Notes: generated by a model from the sequence alone, not told the origin. A stretch of 64,000 bases of DNA from Calendula officinalis (GCA_963853835.1 OY970822.1:83929135-83993134); one strand, 5' to 3'. Numbered from the stretch's first letter, positions 34,507-46,900 are shown. Numbers and translations are program-made.

Positions 34507-35165
34507 TAAGGTTATTTGATGACGTCAGCAATATGTAATCGAACATTCTATATCTAGAAGCAACTGAAATAATAAATTCATATGTCTTGTCCTTTATAGT
34601 TGAACGATCTACAAAGATTCTATAACCATATTCTACATTGATTTGGACAATTATTTCTAATTTTATTATCACGATATATAATGCATACCCTAAAAGGTGA
34701 CAAGGTGTCAACAATCCCATAAATCAACCACAAGTTGAGTCAAATGGGCCACATTAGAGGGGGCCAACCCCAAAACGGTAGTTTCATAATGTACAAGTTA
34801 CACTGACCCCCACCAATAATTGGGTCATGTTACGAGTGGGTACACAACTAATCAATTATTGCATAATAAGCACAAACTTTATGTTTAAAATTTTAAATAA
34901 ATACATTTAACGCCTCGTTTGGTTTTCTTTTTTAACTCTAAGTTTTTAATAAATAAGCCTTAATCTTATAAAACAAAGACCTTATTAATTAGTAGAAAGT
35001 TACTTCAGAACAATAATAGTTCAAAATTGAAAATATAACAATGGAAGTAAAATAAGACAAATGATAATGTATTAAGATACTCATAGTTTTTAGCTTATTA
35101 GCAACTTATATATCAATCAATAACTAATCTTTGTATTTTAGGAATTACCTTTTTTATAAATAAAA
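34507..35165. other. Intergenic, no gene seen
   Basis: AT-rich sequence; nothing recognised. Confidence 0.5.
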
Positions 35166-35332
35166 GGGTTTTGCTAATGACAGCTCTTAGGGTTGTCAAT
35201 AACATGCATTAAAATTGTGTACTTTTATTACCGGATGAGTGATACCTAAAATGCAGGAGGTGATTGTTGATTAATTTACAAGTTTTAATGCGCTTATTGA
35301 CAGCCCTAAGGGCTGTCATTAGTAAAACCCTT
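35166..35332. mobile_element. Small MITE with sub-terminal hairpins, copy 1
   Basis: Ends GGGTTTTGCTAATGACAG and, reversed, GGGTTTTACTAATGACAG; each end holds a GACAGCCCTWAGGGCTGTC-type palindrome. The flanking 9-mers TAAATAAAA and TTCATAAAA agree at 7 of 9 positions. Confidence 0.75.
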
Positions 35333-36305
35333 CATAAAAATACAAACTTTTTATGCATATAATAATTTTTAAATAACTACCATTAGAGTTGTAGTTAGCA
35401 AAAAACTTAATTTATATAATCATACAGCTTGTTTATCGTCTAAAAGGGATTCTAGAAGGAGGGAAAAAAAGTTAACACCAATAATTTCAGGCTTTTGTCA
35501 TTGACTATATTTTGAATTTGTATAATGTTTATTATTATCCAGATTTAATTAATCAATGAGGTCACTGTAGGATCGGGTTTCTGGTGGAATAGGTTTATAA
35601 AAAGAATAACTACATTAAACTCCATCGAAAGAATATAAAACTGAGTTTTAATTCTATAAATCTGGATATTTTGGTATTCTTGTCCTAGATTATTTAATTG
35701 GTGATCATATCTTTTTAATATAAATATGAGCTATTTAATTATAATAATTATAAATATTCATCAAAGGTTCAGGAGAACAGAACCACCAATTACTCAATTA
35801 GTAAAAGAAAATTTAAAAATTCGGGTCTTTTAAAAGAACAAAATAAAACCACTGCATTTTATTATTGTTTGTTTGGAATTAATGTAACTGGCCAAGTCCA
35901 ACCGTCTATAGCAAACAAAATTATCAACCACCAAAAATAGAAAAACGGGTTCATTTTACAAATTGTAACCTGAAAAATGTGCAAAGAAAAAGGACGAGTA
36001 ACAAATTATCAATAATAAATCAAAAGGTTTACAGTTTGAACACTGTTACAAACATTACTTTAGCGATAAAATAAAGAACAAAAAACTCGAAACTTAAACG
36101 TGGTCGATATTTGATAAATGAAGTTGAAAAACATTACCACATATTCATAACAACCAAAAGTACTAAACTATAGACTAAAAAATACATCTAAAGTAGAGTT
36201 GAACAAATTTGACTGGTAATTGGCACTAGAATGCCAAAAACAAAGTCATATAAAATCTCTTCACCAACTAACAACTTAAAACAAAAACATTTAAATTCCA
36301 AAAGT
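35333..36305. other. Intergenic and WDR5 3' region
   Basis: AT-rich; the last few hundred bases probably include the WDR5 3' UTR. No other gene seen. Confidence 0.5.
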
Positions 36306-37726
36306 CTACTGTTTTTTCATTTCATCAGTAGGTTTTTCTTGAGTCCAGATTTTAACTGTTTTGTCATTTTCTAGGGCTCCTGAAATGATGATGTTTTCAG
36401 TTGGGTGACAAGCAACTGTAATAACAGAATCCGCGTGGCCTTCAAGTTTTTGGACTATTTTTCTTGTTTGGAGTTCCCATAAGTATACACAACTGTCTTC
36501 TGATCCACTAACGATGTATTTTCCATTTGTGATTGAAAATGCTGATGAGATGCAGTATTTTGAGTTGGTGTGACCACTGTATGTTTTTAGGAATTTTCCC
36601 GTTGAAAAGTTCCATAATCTCTGCAATTAAGTTCCGTAAACATTATTTAGTGATCTCCTAATCCTAATGTAGTTAAAAGATTAAGGAATTAGCATACATA
36701 ATTAACATTAAACAAGGTTAAGCACTGTTTGTTGCTTTGTTTACATTTCATAACCAGAGGTTTAGGTAAAATCAGAACCCTAGCAATACTCTCTGTTTCA
36801 AATGTAGCTTTGGAATTACTCAATGCAGAACAAGTATTATTGATCACTAATTGGCTAATTGCATAGTATGCAAGTTTGATTTTTTCTTCAATTTCCTTAC
36901 GAAATAAAGAGATCAGCTAACAAAGTCAATAAAAACAGCCAAAAAATTGTAACAACGATTAAGCAGTTAGTTTGTATTCAAACTATGCAGACAATCAAGC
37001 TCAAAACACAATTTAATTTGGTCTAATTAATTGAAACAATAAAAAAAGGAGTAAGAAATGACTGACCAGTGTACTATCGAGTGTTCCTACAAGGATGAAT
37101 TTGCCATTGGGGGAAAACTTGACAAAACTAACAGGAGGATTCTCATCATCAATCAGAGTCTTCATACAATGCCCTGTAGAAGCATCCCAAATCCTACACA
37201 ATCCGTCGTAACTGCTCGACACAATTAACGTTCCATCGCGGTTGAAATTCACGGCAGTTACGGGATCAGAATGCGCCGGAAGCACCTTCAAGCACTTGCC
37301 GGTCTTCACATCCCAAACCCTAACCGTCTCATCGAACGAACCGGAGACGATCATGTTCGATTGAGGGTTGTAATTGACACAAAACACGTAATTTGTGTGT
37401 CCGGTTAGGGTTTTGACGAGTGCGCCGTTGGATACATCCCAGATACGGACGGTTTTGTCATCGGAAGCGGTAGCGAGGTAGCGAGCGTCGGAGGAGAATG
37501 CGACGTCGGAGATCCCTTGTTCGTGACCGATGAATTCATGGAGAGGAGATCCATCGGAGGTGGCCCAGGTGCGGGCTGTTTTGTCAGCGGATGCGGTGGC
37601 GATGAGGGTGCCGTCGTCGGAGAATTTGACACTGGAGATGGAGCGTTTGTGGCCTGTTAGGGTTTGCCTGAGCTTGTAGGGTTGGGGCATGGAACTGTTG
37701 TTATCTGGTTCTTCCGATGAAGCCAT
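36306..37726 (-). CDS. WDR5: WDR5-like WD40 protein, COMPASS-type complex subunit
   Basis: Two exons, 37067-37726 and 36306-36620, join in phase to 324 residues from MASSEEPDN to DEMKKQ, close to the length of Arabidopsis WDR5a (about 317). Seven WD40 repeats are visible, starting LTGHKRSISS, FIGHEQGISD, LTGHTNYVFC, LPAHSDPVTA, LIDDENPPVS, YSGHTNSKYC and LEGHADSVIT; the intron falls at the WD end of repeat 5. In plants and animals WDR5 is the nuclear scaffold of SET1/MLL-type histone H3K4 methyltransferase complexes, and the seven-blade propeller and ISSAFS block are typical. It is intact, with ordinary coding composition, and faces away from the nearby elements. The start is the first ATG after a leader lacking upstream ATGs. 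Confidence 0.95.
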
Positions 37727-38263
37727 TGTAGGGAACAGAACTGAGCAGAGGCGGGATAGTGTGAGTGTTTGTGTACTTGTTTTCTTTAAACGTCTAACCC
37801 AATTTAAATTTTCTTATTTTATCCCATTCAGCCTAATTAAATAAGTAGCAAGGGAATTTGTAAAAGATAATGACCCTAACAAAAATGAAAATAATCTTGC
37901 TAAACTTGTACTCACTTCGTTCTTTAATAAAGTACGTTACAAGACTAGTGAAAATGGGATTAAGTGAGTGGTCTCTTTGAATGGCTATAATGAGACGGAC
38001 CAGTGAAAATGGGATTAAGTGAAAATGGGCTTGAAACTCGACTCATTACCTTACCCTGAATTCCTATCTCTGGCCCATTGGGCCAATCTGGCCCACGCGC
38101 TGACCCAGCTGCTCTGTAATCTTTTACGTGAATCATTCGTCAGCCAATTAAGCGTAACAGTACCAGCTAGTTATAAAGTATAGAACAAGTTATATTTCGT
38201 AGTTTATCCAGCTAGGAATATGAGCCCGTCATGAATTATACCTAGACTAGTTCAAAATTCCGT
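37727..38263. other. WDR5 upstream region
   Basis: Contains the WDR5 leader and promoter. A segment near 37960-38025 contains GTGAAAATGGGATTAAGTGA twice. No gene seen. Confidence 0.45.
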
Positions 38264-38264
38264 A

Positions 38265-38780
38265 TAATACATGGGCGGAAACAAACCAAAATTTATCATA
38301 CATGTGTAACTTATGGACTTTTATGAATTTAGGCCTACCTCTTTTAGTAATTTAAGAAGCTCCTTAATTTTAAGTTTAAGGAGATTTCCACTTTAGTAAG
38401 TTCTTTAACTAAAAAAATAAAGTGTTGCTTACAGGATTCGAACACAAGACCTCTCCTAAGTAGTCACTGTGTGTTAACCACTTCAACTACTTGATTATGT
38501 TGATTTATTCTAGATACTAATATATATAAGTTTTAACGTCACCATAACTCAACCATCATTTCTCTATTTAAAAGGCTCATATTTACTTTCACAAAAAAGA
38601 CCAATTTCGGATCTGATCCCACCATCACTAATGTCAGCACCTACCATCACTACACATCACCACTCATCACCATCGCTATTGTCACCACCACCGGTACTGT
38701 CGTCACTTCGAAATATAGTTACAGGTACCCGCCGCCGCATTGCGCGGGTACCCTGCTAGTGAAATATAATACATGGGCGG
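38265..38780. repeat. Segment between 15-bp direct repeats with SINE-like and Helitron-like parts
   Basis: ATAATACATGGGCGG occurs at about 38266-38280 and 38766-38780. Between them lies a tRNA-like stretch on the minus strand (about 38415-38500; GTGTTCGAATCCTG box B and TGGTTAACACA box A). After it comes a Helitron-like terminus. Whether this is one insertion or two is unclear. Confidence 0.45.
38724..38759 (+). mobile_element. Helitron-like 3' terminus
   Basis: A 9-bp stem GGTACCCGC/GCGGGTACC (38724-38752) is followed three bases later by CTAG and then T, the known Helitron end (hairpin, CTRR, insertion before T). The matching 5' TC end was not located. Confidence 0.55.
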
Positions 38781-40563
38781 TAAGCCGTTTAAGAAAAAAA
38801 GAACTATTTTTCTGAAAAAACTCCAAAAGTTTAATATTTATATGTTCATTAGGATTTAAGAATAAATATTAAACATAGTTAAACTTTTCTTGAGATACAT
38901 ATTATTATTTAGCGTATATGACAATATGACATTAATGCCTCAAGTATAATGTTTAGCTTTATATTGGTTCTCTAATAGGAGCAAGAAGTCTGGTTTGGAT
39001 TGGAGTCCATGGACTCGATACCCTTGCTCTATTTTTGGCTAATTAGGTCTTATTTTGGGCTGTCTTTTTAGTGTTTTTTTTTTCTTCAAATATCTATGTC
39101 AGCGTGAGCTTGAAATCTGTTAGGTTTTGTTTTGTGGGGGAGGTTGAGGCTCTCTTATTAGTTTGGTTAGCTCTGGGTTTGTAGGGAAGTTTTGTCAAAA
39201 GTAATCAAACAAATTATTGGTTCTAATATGGTTTTAGAAGTATTTTCAAAAGTATGGTATCCGAGGTTTGAAAACCCAAATACTAACCATAATGCGTCAC
39301 TTGTCAATCATCTGTAGTCCTACTCATGAGATTTTCAAAGTCAAGTGAGAATATGGGATTCGAAATTTCGGAAAGTGGTTGATTGGACACAGGAATCGAA
39401 ATAATTGACATGTGTACCATTTGTGGGAAGTATCCAGGTTTTTAAATCTCGGATAACATAATTCTAAGAATACTTCTAAAAGCACATTAGAACGGATAAT
39501 TTATTTGAAATCTATATTAGTTTTGAACAAAGTTAGTTTGCGGCCGTCTATAACCACTTGTAGGAATATGTTTGTAGTGGCTTTGGTTTTGAATGTGGGG
39601 GCCTGAATGTTCACTTGTGGTCTTAGTTGGGGTTGGGATGGATGGTGGTATTCAAAAGGTAAATATATAGGGATATTTATTTTTATATCTTTATAAAATT
39701 CATAAATTATTTTTATATTCTTTCAAATTCATAAATTTTCTCTATATTCTTCTAAACTATATAATTGCCTATATATCCTTCTAAATCTTTAAAACTCTCT
39801 TTTATGTCCAAAAACCTATTTTATTATTTATTAAATCATTAAAATATCAGTAATTATTATCAATACTATAAAATATCAATATAAAGATAATTTATGAATG
39901 TGAGAAGAATATAGAAATAATCTTTTAATTTTGTAAGAATATAAAAGTAATTATCCCAAATATATATGCTCTGGATTCATATCTAATGTCATAAGTCGCA
40001 AGAACCATGTCAGATCAACAAATAAGATTAGATATTATGAGGGACTAACTATTATAAAGGTAATAATTAGGGATACAAATGAGTAAATTTATTAAAGTGA
40101 TAGATTATAACTGAATAAACTTATAAATAATTGTTTAGTTATTAAGAGATAATAATTAGATGGACTTAAGTGTAAAATTAAAGAAAATGCATTATCTATA
40201 AATATGTAAATATGTGGTAGGAGTTAACTGATTATAATTGGTGAAACCCTAAATTTGTCTACTCATGTGGATAAGAAAGGAGAAATATGGTGAGATTACA
40301 TGAATGAAAGCAACGAGGAGCTAATTAAGAAGACGATTGCTGTGGATAAAGGCCCTTTAGTTGATTCCGTACCCTTCTAACGTAGACATGGAACAACCAG
40401 TTATATATCACAAAGTTATTCATAATCATGGATGAATCTATCAATAAATCACATACGTACTTGTCGAGCAATCTAGATGTGAAAAGAATGATGACGACTT
40501 TCGACTTGCTATTTTTGTTACTCTGCGCTCAATTATAAAAACTAGCATGGTATTCATTTTTGT
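38781..40563. other. Intergenic, no gene seen
   Basis: AT-rich sequence without recognisable domains or element ends. Confidence 0.45.
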
Positions 40564-40573
40564 TACTTGGTGT

Positions 40574-41032
40574 GAGTTGTATTCAAGGTAGTCTTTAATT
40601 TTTATGTAGTCTTAAGGGACAAATCTTGGTCATTGGATCAAAAAACCAATTAACCATTACCTAATTCATTACACAACCACCATCGCCGGCCACTCGCCCG
40701 CCGCTGCCGCCGCCTGCTGCAATCACTTGTGATTGGATACACAATCACATGTGATTGGATACGCAATCACATGTGATTGAAATAGCCGATGGTGGCGAGG
40801 GGTTGCCGGTGGTGGAGATGGTGGCCGTCAGATCAGGTTGGTGGTGGTGGTGGTGGTCAGCAGTGTCGAATAACATGTGATTTAATACACATGGGATGGT
40901 GGTGGTGGTGGTGGTCGGTGGTGTGCAGTCACATGTGATTTAATACACACGGGGTGGTGGTGGTGTTGATGTATTGAATCACACGTGATGGTGGGATTAC
41001 ATAAAAATCAAGGACTATGTTGAACGTTTCTC
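40574..41032. mobile_element. Short non-autonomous MULE relative, 459 bp
   Basis: Flanked by TACTTGGTGT (40564-40573) and TACCTGGTGT (41033-41042), one mismatch in ten. The TIRs align without gaps: GAGTTGTATTCAAGGTAGTC against GAGAAACGTTCAACATAGTC, and both continue to ATTTTTATGTA. The interior pairs a GCC-rich segment (40680-40718) with GTGGTGG stretches and palindromes, much like the element at 1-3396. Confidence 0.9.
40721..40989. repeat. CACATGTG palindromes, AAT/ATT-flanked variant
   Basis: AATCACTTGTGATT at 40721, AATCACATGTGATT at 40743 and 40764 (21-bp spacing), then weaker copies near 40868, 40925 and 40978. Confidence 0.85.
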
Positions 41033-41232
41033 TACCTGGTGTAACTATATTATGCGCCAAACTCGAGAAATAGGCTTTTCTGCCCAATTCATCAAACATT
41101 TTGCCAAATTGGTGTTATCCGGCCTATCTAGTACAATATGGTTGGCAAAAAAAAAAACCCCCCACCACAAACCACATAAAAAATCCAATTTAGTGACCAA
41201 ACTAAGTTTAACGACGGAAAGAGCTAATTAAG

Positions 41233-41390
41233 AAGGAAAATGCTAATGACAGCCCTTAGTGCTGTCATTAAGAAGGCAAAATAACAAAAGACAACCCTTT
41301 GAATTTTAGGAATATTACTTTTTTAATTAATGTACAAGCTTTTTATGCATATTAGTGACAGCCCTAAGGGCTGCTATTAGCAAAACCCTT
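41233..41390. mobile_element. Small MITE with sub-terminal hairpins, copy 2
   Basis: Left AATGCTAATGACAGCCCTTA, right GACAGCCCTAAGGGCTGCTA then CAAAACCC. Closest in sequence to the copy at 47717. A target duplication is not clear. Confidence 0.7.
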
Positions 41391-42132
41391 AAAGGGAATT
41401 AGGGGACGACGCAAAGAGCTAATTAAGAAAATTAGGGTAGTTGGATATATGTTAGATGAGGCAAATTAAAAAGTGGGTCGGTTACATTTTAAAGAAGGAA
41501 TAAATAGTGGGCCGATTTCCACACTTGTTAATGATAACCATAAGAATGATTGTAGTGGTTATATATAGTGTGATTGAAATAGTAGCAAATATCCCTTGTA
41601 GTTAGATGTCTCAACTCCCACTTCGTATCTGATAGATATGATATGATGTATGTGATAATAATCTAGTATACAAGAAGAAGTACGTTCAACTAAGGATGTT
41701 TGGGATTGCAATATGAATGAGATTATCTATTTATTACGTTTTGAAACGCAAATAATCTGAAATTAGTGTTTGTCAAAAAGTCTGAAATTATGAATTATTT
41801 GGGTTTTGGGCAATCCAAAACAGAGTTTTGGGAAAAAAAATTTGTTAGGATATGCTTATTGCGTTTTGAAAACTGATTATTTGCATTTCATGTATTAACT
41901 AAACAAATAATCAAGTTTGTCAAATATTAAAATATTGATTATCTGATTATTACGATTTCATTCAGCATAAACAAATCTAAATACTATTTTTCATAATAAC
42001 ATTTTGTAACCGCTAATTAATATAACAAATGTATGATCCATAAAGAATCTAGATCTAACCACATAGTCGTAAAATCTCGATCATATCTGATTCGATCTTA
42101 CTTTACTCGAATTGCCGAATTAGAAAATTTAA
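41391..42132. other. Intergenic, no gene seen
   Basis: AT-rich sequence; nothing recognised. Confidence 0.45.
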
Positions 42133-42278
42133 GGGGTTTTGATAATGACAGCCCTAAGGGCTGTCATAAGACATGCATAAAAAAGTTGTATATTCATCTA
42201 TAACCGACTCCTGAATTTTCAGAATTACTCATTTGTACCATTTTTAATGTATTTAGAGACAGCCCATTATCAAAACCC
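42133..42278. mobile_element. Small MITE with sub-terminal hairpins, copy 3
   Basis: GGGGTTTTGATAATGACAGC on the left, with the right hairpin partly deleted (GAGACAGCCCATTATCAAAA). AATTTAA-like words flank both ends. Confidence 0.65.
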
Positions 42279-42345
42279 AATTTAAAAATATACTAACTTT
42301 TCTTAAAATAAAATGAATCGTTTACCAGGTTAAGTGACTTCTAAT

Positions 42346-43149
42346 CAAGGCCGGTCCAATAAAATTTTGGGCCCTTGGCAGAATCTTAAAAAGGGGCCCT
42401 AGAGTTTTTTTTTTTTTTTTTCTTCAGGTAAAAATTATATAGACTGTATGTAGTTTTTAATGAAGACATAAAGAAATTACAATTATATCTTATTTGTTTT
42501 TGCTCGATAATTAAAAAAATGAGGAATCAACTTTAGAATACAAAATAATGGAAATGTAACTAACCGTGATATAAGGTGACTGGGAAGCCATAAAAGTAGC
42601 CAACATAACTTTAAGAATGAGGTTTTGAACCCACGTGCAAGTATTGAACCAATTAATGTCATATTTAATTACTTACTATAAAACACAAATGGATTAAAAT
42701 TAGTAGTTGAAGAAAACAGATAATAATATGAGGTTGTGTAATAGAACACTAAGGTACCCTGAGTTTAGCATGGGTTCTGCTCGTTGCTAGATCCTATGAC
42801 ATACAACACTAGAAATCAGCTTATATCATATGATCATATCAAATACTCAATGTGTTATGCTTATACATAAGATATTTCACATTTATATGCAGAAAAAGGG
42901 TGCTACCTCTTCGTCTGGTTGGCTGGAGATGGAGGGTTTATTCGATTCCTAATTCTCCTTCTTCTTCGGTTACCAATTCCAATTTTGATGGTATCGATAT
43001 TTTTAGATTTGGGATTTTGAAAAGGCTACTTTTTGCCTGTTTTCCTTGTTCCCTTTGAAACCAGTTCCCTTTTGGGCCTTTGGTAAAACCCCTAAATCTA
43101 TGTGGGCCCTGTGTGGTTGCCCTGGTGGGCTAGGCCGAGGGCCGGCCTG
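42346..43149. mobile_element. hAT-like non-autonomous element, 804 bp
   Basis: Flanked by CTTCTAAT (42338-42345) and CTTGTAAT (43150-43157), one mismatch in eight. The ends CAAGGCCGGTCC and, reversed, CAGGCCGGCCCT are imperfect inverted repeats. The interior is GGGCCC-rich near both ends, and no transposase is visible. Confidence 0.7.
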
Positions 43150-43252
43150 CTTGTAATAGTGAATTTAATCAAGTCTACATGTTCAATAGTTAAACATTCT
43201 AAAATCTGAATCCTTGTTATACATTTAGGTCCCGTTTGATTTCGTCGGATTG

Positions 43253-43322
43253 AGTCGGAATCGGATTGAGTTGGAATCGGATTGAGTTGGAATCGGATTG
43301 AGTTGGAATCGGATTGAGTCCA
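43253..43322. repeat. Sub-terminal tandem repeat, Harbinger left end
   Basis: Four near-identical units of ATTGAGTTGGAATCGG (16 bp) next to the left TIR. A related TTTGGACTGAATCTGATGG lies near the right end, so these may be transposase-binding sites. Confidence 0.8.
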
Positions 43323-43643
43323 TGTGTTTGATAAAATATATGCCCTTATTACTTTTCTCTTTTGTACTAGATAAAATATATGTGTTTGATTAAATTGCTA
43401 AATAATTAAAAATAATTACATAAAAATCATCATATAAAATTTAAAGTAAACATAAATTTATATATGATGATTCCAAAATAAAAGCTATAAAATTATCTAA
43501 TAAATATTCCAAAATAGTTGATTGTTACAAGTTCAATTAGCATATCCAAATACTACAAACAGATGCAAACATATTACATAAATTTTTATATGATGATAAC
43601 AAAAGTTTAGATTAAACACACTAAAAAAACAAAAGATAATAAT

Positions 43644-44896
43644 CTAATGTGAACCACTTGAAAGTAGTTGATTAGCAATCTGGTTACGCAAACTAGCCAT
43701 ATATGTAACGCCTTCTGTACCCCATTCCATGCCATGTATGTTTTCGATATCACTTCCTTCTCCTTGCACGTCAGGATGAACCATAGTATTCTCTTCAAAG
43801 TTCGGAAATAAGTCATCTTGAATATTATATTTTCGTATAAAATTATGCACCGCGACACAAGCAATAACTATGTCTCTTTGCACTGGAAAAGGATAAGGAG
43901 CCATTTGTTTTAAAATTGGGAATCTCGCCTTCAATACACCATAAGCACGCTCAATAACATTTCTAAGTTGTGCATGTGCATGATTGAACCTTTCTTCCTT
44001 AGTTAAAGCTCTGCGTCTTCGATAATCGGCTAACCAATACCTAGTATTGCGATAGGGAGCCATAAATCCACGAGTGTTGGTATATGCGGCGTCGCAAAGG
44101 TAATACTTATCTGTAGATAAGTGAGATATTTATATATATATTATTTAAAGAATATGCATAATTAAAATAAGAATGATTACAAACCTGTTGGAGGGAATGG
44201 AAATCCGGAAGTCGGGTTAAATGCAACCTCTTTTAAAACTCTTGAATCGTGTGCTATGCCCTCCCATCCAGCCCATATAAAGGTGAATATCATATCAAAA
44301 TCACAAATTCCTAATACATTTTGATAACATTCACTTCTTCCTCTTCCCCTAAAACGAGTTTGCTGGTCAACCGGCACAACTGCATGTACAAGAGTTCCAT
44401 CTAATGCACCTATTGCTCCGGGAAATATGTCTATTAGTCGTCTATGTCGTTCCGAGGTATTTCTTGTTGGGTCAGAATGAGTTGGTACTATAATTTCTCT
44501 TGCAAAACACATCATTGCATCTAGGACCTCGTGAAAGCATTGATGAATTGTTTGCGTGGAGTGTGAAAATCTTCCTTTAACGGCTCGAAAACGTTCATTA
44601 TGTCCAATGACATGTAAAAACATAGCAATCTTCTCTTCAACGCTTATTGTCCTACTACATGTCAACCAATTTCTTTGTCTAAAATGATCGCTTAATAATA
44701 CAAATGCCTCCTGTGAAAGACGCATCATATCATAACATTGTCTTGGACTTCCGTGTATCAAATCTTGTGTATACGCATGTCCGCTTACTACCGGATCATA
44801 AGCTCCTATTCTTTCAATTCTTTGCCTTTTCCTGACCAACATCAACCAATACCACGATAGTAGAAGGAAAGTTAGAAATTCCCCATCCGTATCCAT
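43644..44896 (-). CDS. PIF/Harbinger transposase (DDE nuclease), intact
   Basis: Two exons, 44185-44896 and 43644-44110, join in phase (PPT, then Asp spanning the junction, then KYYLCDAAYTN) to 392 residues. A helix-turn-helix-like region, ISVEEKIAMFLHVIGHN to HQCFHEVLDAM, is followed by the catalytic Asp of GALDGTLVH, Asp of GIAHDSRVL and Glu of RNVIERAYGVLKARFP. The enzyme cuts and re-inserts the element at TWA sites and in this superfamily needs the Myb-like partner encoded at 45205-46179. The length is normal and no lesion is seen. GT-AG borders support the 74-bp intron. Confidence 0.93.
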
Positions 44897-44929
44897 ATGT
44901 CACCTATTATAAATAACGTGAAAAGTCAA

Positions 44930-45175
44930 AACACATATTAATCCATAACATATAAAAATCCACAACACATATTAATCCATAACATATATACATCCATAAC
45001 ACATATTAATCCATAACATATATACATCCATAACACATACTAATCCATAACATATAAAAATCCATAACACATACTAATCCATAACATATAAAAATCCATA
45101 ACACATACTAATCCATAACAAATATAAATCCATAACACATAAAAAGTCATAACACACAAAAATCCACAAAAATCC
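44930..45175. repeat. Tandem repeat between the two Harbinger genes
   Basis: Alternating CCATAACACATATTAAT and CCATAACATATAAAAAT words, roughly 15-18 bp each, repeated more than ten times. Confidence 0.85.
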
Positions 45176-45204
45176 ATAAAGTGATCTAAAATAATCCATA
45201 AAGT

Positions 45205-46179
45205 CTAAGGACTCTCAAATAATCCAAACTTCTTTCCTGCATTCCTCACCCACGTGTCACAAGTCGACGACCTAAGGCGTAACCAGACTTTCAAATTACC
45301 AGGGTTTTCACCAAATAGCATAAGTGCCGTCTGATATCTTGGATCCAATTCCCCCCAATCCAGGTTATCCAGTTTTGCCATGCTTTCATCCATGTCTTTG
45401 TCGATGTTATTCTTTTCCACAAATGATTGTGCTGCCTTCACAATCTCTTTCCCAACTTCTCTTAAATCATCATCTAGTGTGTTTACACGACGCTTCCGTT
45501 TACCCTTGTTTTTTGACTGACCTGATGATTCTTCACTTGCAACGGGTTGCTCTGTTGAGGATGAGATTCCCCTATTAGGGGCCGAGGTTTCAATCTGAGG
45601 GGCTGGGGGGGCTAGGTTTTCCATCTCTATATCCTCAAAATCATGATCATTGAACACTACACTAGGACGAGGGAGTTTAGAAGATGTCCCATAACTCTGA
45701 CTACCGGTTGCGGTAGACCCTTCGAACAGTTGGGTGCAAAGATCGGGAAAAACGAGAGCCGAATTTTTTAATTTCACTATATTCTTGTTCATCTGTTTAA
45801 AAAAAATTATAATATATTATCAAATTGTTAAAAAAGTTAAAGACATTATCAAACTTTTAAAATAAAAGAATACCATTTCCTCCGCTTTCCATTCTTCATC
45901 AGTCAAATTAAAGCTGTTTGTTTTTGGATTATAAATATTCCCCGTTTTGTTTTTCAATTTGACCCACATTCCATACTTGGCTTTCAGATAGTCATATCTA
46001 TATTTCATTTGTCCCAACTCAACCACCACACCATGATCATTTTTTAGTTTCTCACCTACTACTATCCATGACTTTGGTTTCAGGCCAACACCCTCATGCC
46101 CGTTGATTGATACCTCATGTAAGCAAGCTTCAAGAAGGGTTTTAGTTACATCGTCTGACCAAGAAAATCTAGGTGCCAT
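45205..46179 (-). CDS. Myb/SANT-like DNA-binding protein of the Harbinger element
   Basis: Two exons, 45874-46179 and 45205-45792, join in phase to 297 residues. Residues 1-100 (MAPRFSWSDDVTKTLLEACL onwards, with W..VGEKLKNDHG and MKYRYDYLKAKYGMW) form a Myb/SANT-like domain of the plant type. A Ser/Gln-rich linker with a KNKGKRKRR nuclear-localisation-like motif and an acidic, helical C-terminus follow. In PIF/Harbinger systems this second protein binds sub-terminal DNA and brings the transposase into the nucleus. An upstream in-frame ATG at 46215 exists, but MAPRFSW matches the family start better. Confidence 0.9.
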
Positions 46180-46216
46180 ATCTAGGATAAAGCTAACAAA
46201 ACAAAAAAAACCCAAG

Positions 46217-46705
46217 TATTATTTAAATAATATATTAAATAAATCAGATTTTATTTTATATAATTTATAGTAAAAAAAGAATTATCATATTAAATATTTA
46301 AAATCAGAATTATTTAAATAATATATTAAATAAATCAGATTTTATTTTATATAATTTATATTAAAAAAAGAATTATCTTATTAAATATTTAAAATCAGTA
46401 TTATTTAAATAATATATTAAATAAATCAGATTTTATTTTATATAATTTATATTAAAAAAAGAATTATCTTATTAAATATTTAAAATCAGTATTATTTAAA
46501 TAATATATTAAATAAATCAGATTTTATTTTATATAATTTATATTAAAAAAAGAATTATCTTATTAAATATTTAAAATCAGTATTATTTAAATAATATATT
46601 AAATAAATCAGATTTTATATTCTATTTAAATTAAAAAAGAATTATCTTATTAAATATTTAAAATCAGTATTATTTAAATAATATATTAAATAATCAGTTA
46701 TTTAA
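46217..46705. repeat. 91-bp tandem repeat upstream of the Myb-like gene
   Basis: The word TATATTAAAT recurs at 46231, 46322, 46413, 46504 and 46595 (exactly 91 bp apart) and at 46682 (87 bp). The units are very AT-rich and nearly identical, so the array is young. Confidence 0.95.
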
Positions 46706-46739
46706 TAAAATATAATTAATTTAATATAATCGGAAATTA

Positions 46740-46900
46740 GAAAGGCGGGATCTCCGGCGATTTAAAAAGACGATCTCCGGCGATTTAAAAAGACGATCTC
46801 CGGCCAGTAGAAAACGAAAAGCGCCGTTCTCCGGCGAACTTAAAAAGGAGGAGGCGGGATCTCCGGCGAAGTTAAAAAGGAGGAGGCGGGTTAACCGCCG
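46740..46900. repeat. CTCCGGCGA repeats near the right end of the Harbinger element
   Basis: GATCTCCGGCGATTTAAAAA units at about 24-bp spacing followed by looser copies. The adjacent purine-rich stretch to 47240 has a low-complexity minus-strand ORF not called as a gene. Confidence 0.7.
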
